From positions 1 through 14,960 of the forward strand of contig JACRIR010000244.1 of assembly GCA_016215705.1 (NCBI GenBank): a stretch of 14,960 bases of DNA. Reading direction: 5' to 3'. Below are positions 1-6,809 of this stretch, one piece after another. Each line of letters begins with the position of its first letter. Positions within the stretch are counted from its first letter, which is position 1. Below the pieces are notes generated by a model that was given only the letters and a program-made list of their open reading frames with translations, did no database searches and had not been told where the DNA came from. Origin of the DNA: Candidatus Poribacteria bacterium. Its GTDB lineage: Bacteria > Abyssobacteria > SURF-5. Position numbers and translations under genes: made by a program.

Positions 1-127
1 AATTCATACAAGCGTGCTTGAAGGATGTAATAACAAAATAAAAGTCGTTTCCAAACAGGCTTTCGGTTTCCATGACAACCGATATTTTGCTCTAAAGGTT
101 ATTCAGGCATTTTCAGTAAACAACTAA
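1..127 (+). pseudogene. ISL3-family transposase, C-terminal fragment (cut by window edge)
   Basis: The frame beginning at base 2 is open to a TAA at 125-127 and gives 41 residues. These contain VLEGCNNKIKVV and then KQAFGFHDNRYFALKV. The pattern (L/T)EGxNNKIK followed by (R/Q)A(Y/F)GFxxxxYF is the conserved C-terminal end of DDE transposases of the ISL3/IS204/IS1001 family. It holds the region around the last catalytic Glu, here residue 7 of the fragment. The rest of the gene lies outside the window, so it is not possible to say whether the copy is intact. Its job would be DNA cleavage and strand transfer of its own element. The family assignment rests on motif recognition alone, over a short stretch. 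Confidence 0.72.
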
Positions 128-143
128 TTTGGAGAAGAACCCC
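125..143. mobile_element. Probable right end of the ISL3-type insertion sequence
   Basis: Directly at the transposase stop the sequence reads AATTTGGAGAAGAACCCC. ISL3-family elements usually end a few bases past the transposase stop in an imperfect inverted repeat that reads inward from GG(G)NTCTTC, and the complement of this stretch fits that style. The stop codon therefore lies at the edge of the inverted repeat. The partner repeat is outside the window, and no 8-bp target duplication can be tested here. The exact end base is uncertain by several nucleotides. Confidence 0.4.
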
Positions 144-326
144 AAATTCTAATCCACGACAATTATTGGAGGAAACTCACTGGCAACATAATAGCTGCCA
201 GCGCGCGAAAGTGGCAAGCGACGTGGCCTATCCAGACAATGAAAGCCACCCAGAGGATTGTACTGCGGAATGGATTTAAGCGCAAGGAGCCAGTTGGTAT
301 CCGTGCTCGACTCGCTCCCATTTCGG

Positions 327-1421
327 CTATTGATTGTAAAATTCCGGATAGAGCTTTCTCATGCATTCCGGACAGATGCCATGGCTGAATTCCGCATCTG
401 TATGCTGTTGAATGTATCCTTCCAGTTGATTCCAGTATCCACTGTCGTCACGTATCTTCTTACAGTTTGAGCAGATGGGAAGGAGGCCGTTCAAAACGCG
501 TATCCTGGCAATGGCCTCTGTCAGTTCACCAATGATCTTTTCCTTTTCTTCCTCTGCCTTCTTTCTCGCGGCTATGGACACAATTAATGGTCGGAACGAA
601 AAGAAATAGAGCGCTGGGAACAGCAGTGCAATCAGTAGGAACACGTCTATGAACGCCTCAGTCCGGTCAGGCAGACGCAGGCTAGGGAGGAGGACGAGCA
701 TAATGAATGTTTCCACGACCAGCATTGTAACAACCAGCACTACCAGCAGCTTCAGAGGAGCAAGGAAATCCTTTGTTTGGTCCGTGGCGAATCGCTTCTG
801 TAAATGGGAGTCATCCTGTCCGCCAACATGCTGCGCGTATTCCTTCTTGATCAGGGATGCAATCAGCGGTCGATACGAGAAGTAATAGAGTGCCGGGAAC
901 ACCATCACAGTCAGCAGAATCCCATCGAGGAGTCCCTCGATCTGTTGGCTGAACGACAGATGGGGGATAAAAGCTATCATAATGAGTGCTTCCCCGACGG
1001 CTAACACAGCGATCAAAACTATCAAGAGTCTGACAGGCGCGAAGTGATTCCCTACTGCATTTGCGACAAATTGCTCCTGTGAATGAGAGTTATCCTGCTC
1101 CTCAACATACGGCGGCGTGTATTCTTTCTTGGTCAGGGACGAAATCAGCGGTCGGTACGAGAGGAAATATATCACCGGGAACAGCAGCGCAGTCAGCAGG
1201 AAGACGTCGACAAATGCCTCAGTCCTCTCGGTTAGAGACAGGCCGGGGAGCAGAACCAGCATAATGAATGTCTCCACGACCAGTGTTGCGGCAGTCAGCA
1301 CTATCAGGAGTTTGAGAGGCGTAAAATAGCCACTTGGTGAGTCGGCGTCAAACCACACCCGCAAGCGAGAGCCGCTCTGCCTGCCCGTGGCCTGCCGCCC
1401 GTGCATGATATTGCTTTTCAT
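327..1421 (-). CDS. Membrane protein with three tandem two-helix units and a Cys4 (CxxC...CxxC) C-terminal module
   Basis: The protein has 364 residues. Residues ~34-113, 127-206 and 221-281 are three copies of one unit: a hydrophobic helix (PLKLLIVL..., then ETFIMLVLLP), a short linker (RTEAF), a second helix (DVFLLTALLFP) and a closing FSYRPLI motif. Copies 1 and 3 are closest to each other. Each unit gives two membrane segments, so six in total. A charged, probably coiled-coil stretch follows (~285-308). The end (~309-362) reads LNGLLPICSNCKKIRDD, then GYWNQLEGYI and FSHGICPECMRKLYPE. It has Cys317, Cys320, Cys350 and Cys353, a likely zinc-binding set. This tail is common at the C-terminus of PAS proteins, membrane sensors and response regulators, so a signalling role is inferred. 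No kinase, PAS or receiver domain is present. The start at 1421 has a weak Shine-Dalgarno; an ATG at 1406 is possible. Confidence 0.8.
   Translation of the reverse strand: MKSNIMHGRQATGRQSGSRLRVWFDADSPSGYFTPLKLLIVLTAATLVVETFIMLVLLPGLSLTERTEAFVDVFLLTALLFPVIYFLSYRPLISSLTKKEYTPPYVEEQDNSHSQEQFVANAVGNHFAPVRLLIVLIAVLAVGEALIMIAFIPHLSFSQQIEGLLDGILLTVMVFPALYYFSYRPLIASLIKKEYAQHVGGQDDSHLQKRFATDQTKDFLAPLKLLVVLVVTMLVVETFIMLVLLPSLRLPDRTEAFIDVFLLIALLFPALYFFSFRPLIVSIAARKKAEEEKEKIIGELTEAIARIRVLNGLLPICSNCKKIRDDSGYWNQLEGYIQQHTDAEFSHGICPECMRKLYPEFYNQ
579..1322 (-). repeat. Three in-gene tandem repeats, period about 280 bp
   Basis: The units lie at about 1083-1322 (copy 1), 804-1043 (copy 2) and 579-761 (copy 3). 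Similarity is visible in the DNA as well as the protein: 'aatgaatgt(t/c)tccacgacca' occurs in copies 1 and 3, and the 'ctgggaacagcag'-like stretch recurs in all three. This suggests fairly recent duplication or ongoing gene conversion between copies 1 and 3. Confidence 0.75.
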
Positions 1422-1620
1422 TTTCTTGCGCTAACTATGTTTCGTTTCTTTGCGCCTTTCGAGTTTATGTAGTATCTTATAATAGGAGTTGCAAGGCATA
1501 CGCCGACTCAATTATGTCACATGAGAAGGTAAAGTGTCTAATGTTTCCCGAAAACCTGTACCATAAGGTAATCCTGAGATGAGAAACGTTTAAAGCACGC
1601 CGTGAATGAAAGGAAATCCG

Positions 1621-3417
1621 ATGATGGAAGAAATCAAGTGGCTTGAGTGGGCGCCAGAGGCATTCGAGCGCGCCCGCAAAGAGGACAAACTGATACTCCT
1701 GGACATTGGCGCCGTGTGGTGCCATTGGTGCCATGTAATGGATGAGGAATCGTATGCAAACCCGGATATTGTCCGGTTTGTCAATGAACACTACGTGCCG
1801 ATCCGGGTCGACAACGACCAGAGACCCGACGTGAACGACAGGTATAATCAAGGCGGCTGGCCGACGACGGTCATTCTGACTTCCGAAGGCTTCGTCGTTC
1901 ATGGCGCAACATATCTTCCGCCCGCGACCGTCAAGGAACTACTAAAGAAGGCAATGGAATGGTATCGCGACAATAAGAAGCGGGTCGCAGATGCAGCAGG
2001 CGAGATGGCGCGCGAAATGGCCCGGGAAGTGGCTCGCCCTACACTCGAGACCGGAAGTCTCAAGGATTTTTCGACCGCCATAGTTGAAGACATCAAGAAA
2101 AACGCCGACCCGATTCACGGGGGCTTAGGAACCGCAGCAAAATTCCCGCATGCGGGAGCGATATCACTCTCGTTTGCGCGCTACTCTCTCACTGGCGACT
2201 CGGCCCTTCTCGAGTTTGCCGAAAAGACGTTGCATAATATGAGTGAGGGCATTCTCGACCCCGTCGAGGGAGGACTCTATCGCTATTCGGTGGCGCGCGA
2301 ATGGAACGTTCCCCATTATGAAAAGAACCTCAACGTGAACGCCGAATGCCTCCAGAATTACCTCGACGCTTATCGCATTACAGGCAAGGAAGAATACGCG
2401 AACACGGCAAGGAAGATCATCCGGTATTTGCAGGAAACCCTCTCCGATAAGGAACGTGGCGGCTTCTATGGCAGCCAGGACGCCGACATTTTCGATGAAG
2501 AAAAAATGAAAATTGAGATGGATGGAGAGGACTACTATAAACTGCCTTTGGAGGAACGAACCAAACACGGCGTTCCTTTCATCGACAAGACTATCTTCAC
2601 CAATTGGAATGCGCTCGCAGTATCCGCCTTCCTTGATGCGTACCATGTGCTCGGGCTCGATGAGTGTCGCGATTTCGCGCTGAAAACGCTAGGCCTTCTG
2701 ATGGAACACTGCTCCGACGAAGAGGTCGGAACATACCATTTCCTGCGTGACGGGACGACGGACGGACCGGGTATGCTCGGTGACAGCGTCGCACTTGCAC
2801 GCGCCAATCTATACGCGTACGAAACTGCCGGCGACGCCAAGTATCTCGAGAACGCACGCCGCCTGATGGACGTCGTCGTCATGAGGCTGAATGCTCCCGA
2901 CGGGGGCTTCTATGATTCCGTCATGGCCGAAAAAATGCCTCCGGCTACGCGGATCCGTCACAAACCGATGACTGAAAACGCGCTTGCCGCTGAAGTCTTC
3001 GTGAGACTTCATAGCTACACGATGAACTCGGAATACCTCGACCACGCGATGACCACTCTTTCGGCGTTCGATCGAAATGTCGAGGCTCTACTCGCGCGAG
3101 ACGTGGGCTATTTCGCTTCCGACCTCGCCGTCGCATCTCACTATGCCGATACGACCCTGACAAAAGTGACGGTTGTCGGTCGTCGCGACGACCACCGCTC
3201 GATCAACCTTGTTCATGAGGCCAAGCGCATTTATCGACCCGCGAAAACTGTCCAGCTTCTGGACACGGTTGAGGACAAGACATTGATCGACGAGATGAAT
3301 TTTCAGGTCGCCGATTCTCCGGTCGCATACGTGTGCGCTGACAGAAAATGCTCAGCCCCGGTCAAGACTCCCAAGAAACTTCGTGAAACACTTGAATCTC
3401 TGCGCGCCTTCTCTTGA
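1621..3417 (+). CDS. Thioredoxin domain-containing protein, DUF255 (YyaL/SPATA20-like) family
   Basis: The 598-residue protein starts with a thioredoxin-like domain (~1-115). It holds the family signature GAVWCHWCHVM (Cys34, Cys37 as a CxxC pair), then RVDNDQRPD and the cis-proline loop GGWPTTVIL. The rest (~140-560) resembles the (alpha/alpha)6-barrel part of this family, with conserved stretches such as GGLGTAAKFPH, GGLYRYSVAREWNVPHYEKN, GGFYGSQDAD and TNWNALAVSAF. It ends with the typical YVCADRKCSAPV. The biochemical role of this family is not well established; a redox or sugar-related role is only inferred from the fold. It is somewhat shorter than YyaL-type members and lacks their N-terminal SPYLLQHAxNPVDW segment. 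The start at 1621 is preferred over the in-frame ATG at 1606 because AAAGGA (1609-1614) sits 6 bases upstream of 1621. It is divergent from the membrane gene on its left. Confidence 0.93.
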   Translation: MMEEIKWLEWAPEAFERARKEDKLILLDIGAVWCHWCHVMDEESYANPDIVRFVNEHYVPIRVDNDQRPDVNDRYNQGGWPTTVILTSEGFVVHGATYLPPATVKELLKKAMEWYRDNKKRVADAAGEMAREMAREVARPTLETGSLKDFSTAIVEDIKKNADPIHGGLGTAAKFPHAGAISLSFARYSLTGDSALLEFAEKTLHNMSEGILDPVEGGLYRYSVAREWNVPHYEKNLNVNAECLQNYLDAYRITGKEEYANTARKIIRYLQETLSDKERGGFYGSQDADIFDEEKMKIEMDGEDYYKLPLEERTKHGVPFIDKTIFTNWNALAVSAFLDAYHVLGLDECRDFALKTLGLLMEHCSDEEVGTYHFLRDGTTDGPGMLGDSVALARANLYAYETAGDAKYLENARRLMDVVVMRLNAPDGGFYDSVMAEKMPPATRIRHKPMTENALAAEVFVRLHSYTMNSEYLDHAMTTLSAFDRNVEALLARDVGYFASDLAVASHYADTTLTKVTVVGRRDDHRSINLVHEAKRIYRPAKTVQLLDTVEDKTLIDEMNFQVADSPVAYVCADRKCSAPVKTPKKLRETLESLRAFS

Positions 3418-3448
3418 GAGTGAGGCGTAGAAACAAAGCCGATTCTTC

Positions 3449-3478
3449 TTGACATTTCCGCACGTTTCTTGGTAGAAT
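3449..3478 (+). promoter_or_regulatory. Sigma-70-type promoter for the carD-like gene
   Basis: A perfect -35 box TTGACA (3449-3454) is followed by an 18-bp spacer and the -10 box TAGAAT (3473-3478). It starts 32 bp after the upstream stop codon. The predicted transcript would begin near 3485 with a leader of about 40 nt. Confidence 0.75.
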
Positions 3479-3523
3479 GAGTTAATCCGTGACGGGACGG
3501 ATTCGTGGGAATGGGTCAAGAGG

Positions 3524-4012
3524 ATGCTGTCTCAAATTAAGCAGGGCGACATCGTCATTCATCCTGCCCACGGCGCTTCCGAGGTTGTCGCAATCGAGAA
3601 GAAGGAATTCTCGGGCCAAAGGCGGAAGTTTCTCGTACTGAAACCTATAATGTTCGACATGATGGTGTATATCCCGGCGGAGAACGCCGACCATGCCGGA
3701 CTAAGGCAGCCAGTCAAACGCGAGCACTTTACTGAAGTTGTCAAAGTGCTCAAGCAGAAGGAAAGCAAAACTTCTGACAACTGGCAGCGCAGGTTCAGGA
3801 GTTACAACCGCAAGATTCAGAGCGGCGATCTTTGCCAGGTGGCTGAGGTAGTCCGCAATCTGGATCGAAAAAATCGCACCAAAGGCCTTTCGACAACCGA
3901 GAATATTCTGCTGGAAAGGGCATTCACGATCCTTGCCAGCGAATATGTCTGCGTCAAGAACGTGGACAAGGAAGTTGCCTGCGCATTCTTCATCAGGGCG
4001 CTGACCGCCTGA
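3524..4012 (+). CDS. CarD/CdnL-like RNA polymerase-binding transcription regulator
   Basis: The 162-residue protein has the two-part CarD layout. The N-terminal Tudor-like RNAP-interaction domain (~4-66) has GDIVIHPAHGASEVVAIEKK, FLVLKP and YIPAENADHAGLR. The helical C-terminal domain (~75-160) begins NWQRRFRSYNRKIQSGD, with Trp87 in the place of the conserved Trp that wedges into the -10 upstream fork in Mycobacterium and Thermus CarD. It continues QVAEVVRNLDRK and LSTTENILLERAFTILASE. In those bacteria CarD binds the RNAP beta subunit and stabilises open complexes, mainly at rRNA and housekeeping promoters; the same role is inferred here. It is probably transcribed alone, with a near-consensus promoter upstream and a terminator-like hairpin about 220 bp downstream. 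The Shine-Dalgarno-like AAGAGG directly abuts the ATG, which is unusually close, but no better in-frame start is seen. Confidence 0.92.
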   Translation: MLSQIKQGDIVIHPAHGASEVVAIEKKEFSGQRRKFLVLKPIMFDMMVYIPAENADHAGLRQPVKREHFTEVVKVLKQKESKTSDNWQRRFRSYNRKIQSGDLCQVAEVVRNLDRKNRTKGLSTTENILLERAFTILASEYVCVKNVDKEVACAFFIRALTA

Positions 4013-4228
4013 GCTGCACCGGGCTGGCCACAGACGAAGGAAATCACAGAGCGCCTCGCCTGAAATTGTGCCTGGGTGGGAAGAAATGCAAGGTTGAGGG
4101 AACAATATAGCTATGTCTGCTTGCCGCAAAACACTCACAACGGAAGGCACAAAGCGGGGACACTGCCCTGTGTGTCATTGGGAGGTTGCAGAAGAGTAGC
4201 GGCGCTCAAAGACAAATGAATCAAACAC
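4013..4228. other. Non-coding gap after the carD-like gene
   Basis: No convincing ORF, RNA gene or promoter is seen between the carD-like stop and the hairpin at 4229. Including the hairpin and the palindrome at 4326, the whole gap up to the pseudouridine synthase is about 400 bp. Confidence 0.5.
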
Positions 4229-4262
4229 GGGGCCAACGAAGGAAGATGGCCCTATTTTTTTT
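4229..4262 (+). terminator. Intrinsic terminator-like hairpin downstream of the carD-like gene
   Basis: GGGCCA (4230-4235) pairs with TGGCCC (4247-4252), with a G-T wobble at the base of the stem. The loop is 11 nt, and a run of eight T follows (4255-4262). It lies about 217 bp past the stop codon, and no gene is seen in between. Confidence 0.6.
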
Positions 4263-4325
4263 CACTTTTCCGGGGCAGATGCGATTGCCTTACCTGCCCT
4301 TGGCGCAGTCGCAATGAGGGCGCCT

Positions 4326-4360
4326 ATTCGGGGACACGATGCGGCATCATGTCCCCAAAT
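4326..4360. repeat. GGGGACA palindrome, copy 1
   Basis: This 35-bp imperfect palindrome starts ATTCGGGGACACGATG and ends CATGTCCCCAAAT. It belongs with the copies at 5382, 6559 and 12006. It is closest to the reverse complement of the 12006 copy: both have one arm GGGGACACGAT and one arm ending CCCCAAAT. Such GGGGACA-type hairpins resemble REP elements mobilised by REP-associated tyrosine transposases. That link is inferred, since no such transposase is in the window. Confidence 0.8.
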
Positions 4361-4417
4361 AAATACCGAACAATGCGCCGCTGCCCGAACAGTGACCTAA
4401 AACATGACTCCAAAAAC

Positions 4418-5377
4418 ATGACTCCAAGGGAACGAACACTGACAGTAAGCAGCGAGCATAAGGGAACGCGGCTCGACCAGTACCTGGTCGCGCACATGCC
4501 GGAACTCTCTCGTGCGCGTGCGCAGGCGCTGATACACCAGGGCAGAGCGCTCGTGAACGACCAAACTGTCAAGCCGAGCCATAAGGTGCGCGAGGGTGAG
4601 TCGATTCAAGTCTTTCTGGAATCAGTGGCCGGGCCATCCTTCGGCGCTGAGGATATCCCTCTTGATATTCTCTACGAAGATGAGCACATTATTGTCGTCA
4701 ACAAGTCCGCCGGAATGGTCGTTCATCCTGCGGCTGGAGCAAAGTCCGGCACACTCGTGAACGCGCTGTTGGCGCACTCGAACAGGCTGGCGCAAACGGG
4801 CGCCGCCGAACGCCCCGGGATTGTTCACCGGCTCGACAAGAACACGTCGGGGCTGCTCGTAGTAGCCAGGACCGACGTGGCGCATCGGACGCTCACCGAG
4901 CGCATCAGCCAACGTGTCGTCAAGAGACAATATCGCGCTCTCGTTTACGGAAACTTCGCCGAATCGTCCGGAACCATAGACGCGCCCATCGGGCGGAGTC
5001 CTTCGGACAGAAAGAAAATGGCCGTGATAGGAGTCCGAAGCCGCGAAGCCATGACGCATTTTGTCGTAAGAGAAAGCTTCCGGGCGGCTTCACATCTGGA
5101 GGTTCGGCTTTCGACCGGTCGGACGCATCAAATCCGGGTGCATATGGCATATATCGGACATCCGATAATCGGCGACTCTGTTTACGGAGTCAGACTGAAA
5201 CGTTTTCACGAGCGGATGGCGCATGAAACGCTCGAAGCAATCGAGGGGCTTCGCAGGCACATGTTGCACGCCGAGATTCTGGAATTTGAACATCCGGCAT
5301 CGGGTGAACCAATGCGCTTCATCGCGCCGCTGCCGGAGGAGTTTGAGGATTTCTTGAACGCTTTGCGGGACGTGTGA
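4418..5377 (+). CDS. rluD: RluD/RluA-family 23S rRNA pseudouridine synthase
   Basis: This 319-residue protein would isomerise uridine to pseudouridine in ribosomal RNA. An S4 RNA-binding domain comes first (~15-70: RLDQYLVAHMPELSRARAQ, then GRALVNDQTVKPSHKVREGE). The catalytic domain follows, with ILYEDEHIIVVNKSAGMVVHPAAG and motif II GIVHRLDKNTSGLLVVA, whose Asp140 is the catalytic residue. Next come RQYRALVYG, the arm RTHQIRVHMAYIGHPIIGDSVYG, and a normal C-terminus. Length and order match RluD (U1911/1915/1917-type enzymes), but the exact target cannot be read from the sequence and the symbol is a family-level call. The frame is open back to 4349, but that ATG lies inside the palindromic repeat at 4326-4360, so 4418 (MTPRERTL) is preferred. 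No strong Shine-Dalgarno precedes either. A palindrome lies 4 bp after the stop. Confidence 0.92.
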   Translation: MTPRERTLTVSSEHKGTRLDQYLVAHMPELSRARAQALIHQGRALVNDQTVKPSHKVREGESIQVFLESVAGPSFGAEDIPLDILYEDEHIIVVNKSAGMVVHPAAGAKSGTLVNALLAHSNRLAQTGAAERPGIVHRLDKNTSGLLVVARTDVAHRTLTERISQRVVKRQYRALVYGNFAESSGTIDAPIGRSPSDRKKMAVIGVRSREAMTHFVVRESFRAASHLEVRLSTGRTHQIRVHMAYIGHPIIGDSVYGVRLKRFHERMAHETLEAIEGLRRHMLHAEILEFEHPASGEPMRFIAPLPEEFEDFLNALRDV

Positions 5378-5381
5378 GCCT

Positions 5382-5416
5382 ATTCGGGGACACCATGCGA
5401 CATGGTGTCCCCGAAT
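5382..5416. repeat. GGGGACA palindrome, copy 2
   Basis: A perfect inverted repeat: ATTCGGGGACACCATG, then CGA, then the exact 16-base complement. It sits 4 bp after the pseudouridine synthase stop and about 56 bp before the GspF-like start. As RNA it would form a very stable 16-bp hairpin, which could protect the 3' end or attenuate transcription. Confidence 0.9.
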
Positions 5417-5472
5417 AAGCGTCCCGAATGGGTGTCGGTCAGCGAAAGACGAATCAAGAAAGCAGGCGCATA

Positions 5473-6462
5473 ATGGCGGCACAAATCGGATTGAAATCGT
5501 TGGCGAACTTCTCAAAGCAAGCGGCCATTTCAATAAAGTCTGGGCTGACGCTTTCGAGAACCCTGACGCTCATTGCGCGTGAGACAAAGGACAGGCGTCT
5601 CCGCAATGTCCTGCAAGAGATCAACGCCGAAATCGCCCGCGGCAGCACGCTGACTGAAGCCGTTCGCGCACATACTCGCAGATTCCCATCTATTTTTATC
5701 GAGATGGTGGATGCGGGCGAAAGCAGTGGGCATCTCGAGAATGTCTTCGCGCGGCTGGCCGACTATTTCGATACGCGCCTCATGCTCAGGCGCGCAACCG
5801 TTCGCGCCTCCGTCTATCCGATGATACAACTGACGATGGCGTACGCGGTCTCGTGTCTGATTATCGTGTTGTTCAGCTCGAACAAAGTGGCGAGAGCGTG
5901 GACTCTCGCCTCCTACACGATTGCCGCCGTCATTGTGCTCGGGTTCGTCCGCTTCTTCTTCTTACACACCACCATAGGCAAGGGGATTTGGGACCGCTTT
6001 CTCCTTTCGGTTCCGGTTCTGCGGTCGGTAACCATTAAGTTGTGCATGGCGAGATTCTCGCGTACGCTGGCGATGCAATTGGAGAGCGCTGTGCCGGTCG
6101 CCGAGGCAATCGAAAGGTCGGCGCTCGTGGCAGGCAATGGAGCGGTGGCCAATAACCTCAGACACATGGCGGAGCCGATACGACGCGGATCGAATCTGGC
6201 CGAAGCCGTTCGCAAGTCGAAGATGGTGCCTCCAATGGTCTCTGAAGTGCTCGCGGTGGGGGAGGAGACGGGAAATTTCTCCGAAGCGCTCGAGAGAGTG
6301 GCCGACATCTATGAAGACGAATCGCTCGTCGTCCTCGAGTCGATCCCCAAGCTCATCGGGCCGCTCGTCGCGATAATTGTCGGGATCGTGGTCATCTATT
6401 TGTTCTATACCGTTTATTACGTTCATTACCTCAAGCCACTGCTCGATATGGTCGGAATGTGA
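5473..6462 (+). CDS. Type II secretion system F (GspF/PilC)-family inner membrane protein
   Basis: The protein has 329 residues and two T2SSF domains. Domain 1 (~10-133) has SLANFSKQAAISIKSGLTLSRTL, GSTLTEAVRAH and MVDAGESSGHLENVFARLADYF. Domain 2 (~193-315) has ARFSRTLAMQLESAVPVAEAIE, the loop RRGSNLAEAVRKSK, and EVLAVGEETGNFSEALERVADIYE. Membrane segments are expected at ~116-135, 146-165 and 293-315. GspF/PilC proteins form the inner membrane platform around which the assembly ATPase drives pilus or pseudopilus growth. The N-terminal ~60 residues typical of full-length GspF are missing. No GspE, pilin or prepilin peptidase gene is next to it, so the partner system is unknown. An in-frame ATG at 5428 exists, but the first T2SSF domain begins just after 5473. 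Hydrophobicity and motifs make the family call firm; the specific machine is open. Confidence 0.9.
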   Translation: MAAQIGLKSLANFSKQAAISIKSGLTLSRTLTLIARETKDRRLRNVLQEINAEIARGSTLTEAVRAHTRRFPSIFIEMVDAGESSGHLENVFARLADYFDTRLMLRRATVRASVYPMIQLTMAYAVSCLIIVLFSSNKVARAWTLASYTIAAVIVLGFVRFFFLHTTIGKGIWDRFLLSVPVLRSVTIKLCMARFSRTLAMQLESAVPVAEAIERSALVAGNGAVANNLRHMAEPIRRGSNLAEAVRKSKMVPPMVSEVLAVGEETGNFSEALERVADIYEDESLVVLESIPKLIGPLVAIIVGIVVIYLFYTVYYVHYLKPLLDMVGM

Positions 6463-6475
6463 GGGCGGAAAGATA

Positions 6476-6510
6476 CTCCCTGTCCCCCTTTTGTAAAAGG
6501 GGAAAGGGAG
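6476..6510. repeat. CCCCTTTT/AAAAGGGG palindromic repeat (possible terminator)
   Basis: CTCCCT and AGGGAG (6505-6510) flank an inner palindrome, CCCCTTTT-GT-AAAAGGGG (6485-6502), starting 14 bp after the GspF-like stop. It is related to the palindrome at 9992-10038. It would form a hairpin in RNA but lacks a following U-run. A role in 3' end formation is possible. Confidence 0.7.
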
Positions 6511-6558
6511 GATTTGCGATGTTACGAGTGACGAGTCAAGAATGCGCGGAGCGCCTTA

Positions 6559-6593
6559 ATTCGGGGACACCATGCCGCATGGTGTCCCCGAAT
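6559..6593. repeat. GGGGACA palindrome, copy 3
   Basis: The same 16-base arms as the copy at 5382 (ATTCGGGGACACCATG), around the loop CCG, with no mismatches. It lies between the GspF-like gene and the leuD promoters. Confidence 0.9.
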
Positions 6594-6652
6594 CAAGGGA
6601 AACAGCCGCCGCTTTCTCAGGAATGAACCGAAGGCCATCGTTCCAGGAGCAA

Positions 6653-6682
6653 TTGCAAACCAGGCGTGGCATCCGGTATAAT
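6653..6682 (+). promoter_or_regulatory. Putative leuD promoter P1
   Basis: TTGCAA (6653-6658), an 18-bp spacer and a perfect TATAAT (6677-6682). The -10 box sits in the phrase ATCCGGTATAAT, which recurs with one change 88 bp downstream. Confidence 0.5.
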
Positions 6683-6714
6683 CGGCCCAATTTGAAAACA
6701 CATAGGGAAACTTT

Positions 6715-6742
6715 GTAGGGGCACGATTCATCGCGCCCGATT
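6715..6742. repeat. GTAGGGGCACG...CGCGCCC short palindromic dispersed repeat
   Basis: GTAGGGGCACGATTCATCGC followed by GCCCGATT. The outer bases GGGC(A)CGAT/ATCGCGCCC are nearly self-complementary. Its layout (GTAGGGGC...GCCC) matches a type of short repeat often scattered in metagenome-derived genomes. Only one copy is in this window. Confidence 0.4.
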
Positions 6743-6770
6743 GAAGATCAGAGAATCAATCCGGTATACT
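6741..6770 (+). promoter_or_regulatory. Putative leuD promoter P2
   Basis: TTGAAG (6741-6746), an 18-bp spacer and TATACT (6765-6770), 39 bp before the leuD start. The -10 lies in ATCCGGTATACT, matching the phrase around the P1 -10 box. Confidence 0.4.
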
Positions 6771-6809
6771 TTGCGCAATTTGCCATCTGTTTAGGAAAGG
6801 AAAATCGCA

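Noticed and set aside
163-366. 67-codon minus-strand frame overlapping the end of the triple-repeat membrane gene
   Set aside because: It overlaps the 3' end of a well-supported gene in another frame, and its product has no recognisable motif. Its hydrophobic stretch is not enough to call a gene.
1466-1494. Possible minus-strand promoter (TTGCAA and TACATA) for the triple-repeat membrane gene
   Set aside because: The -10 box matches the consensus at only three of six positions, so it is too weak to list.
4349-4417. N-terminal extension of the pseudouridine synthase starting at 4349
   Set aside because: The ATG lies within a dispersed palindrome and the extra 23 residues do not resemble RluD-family N-termini.
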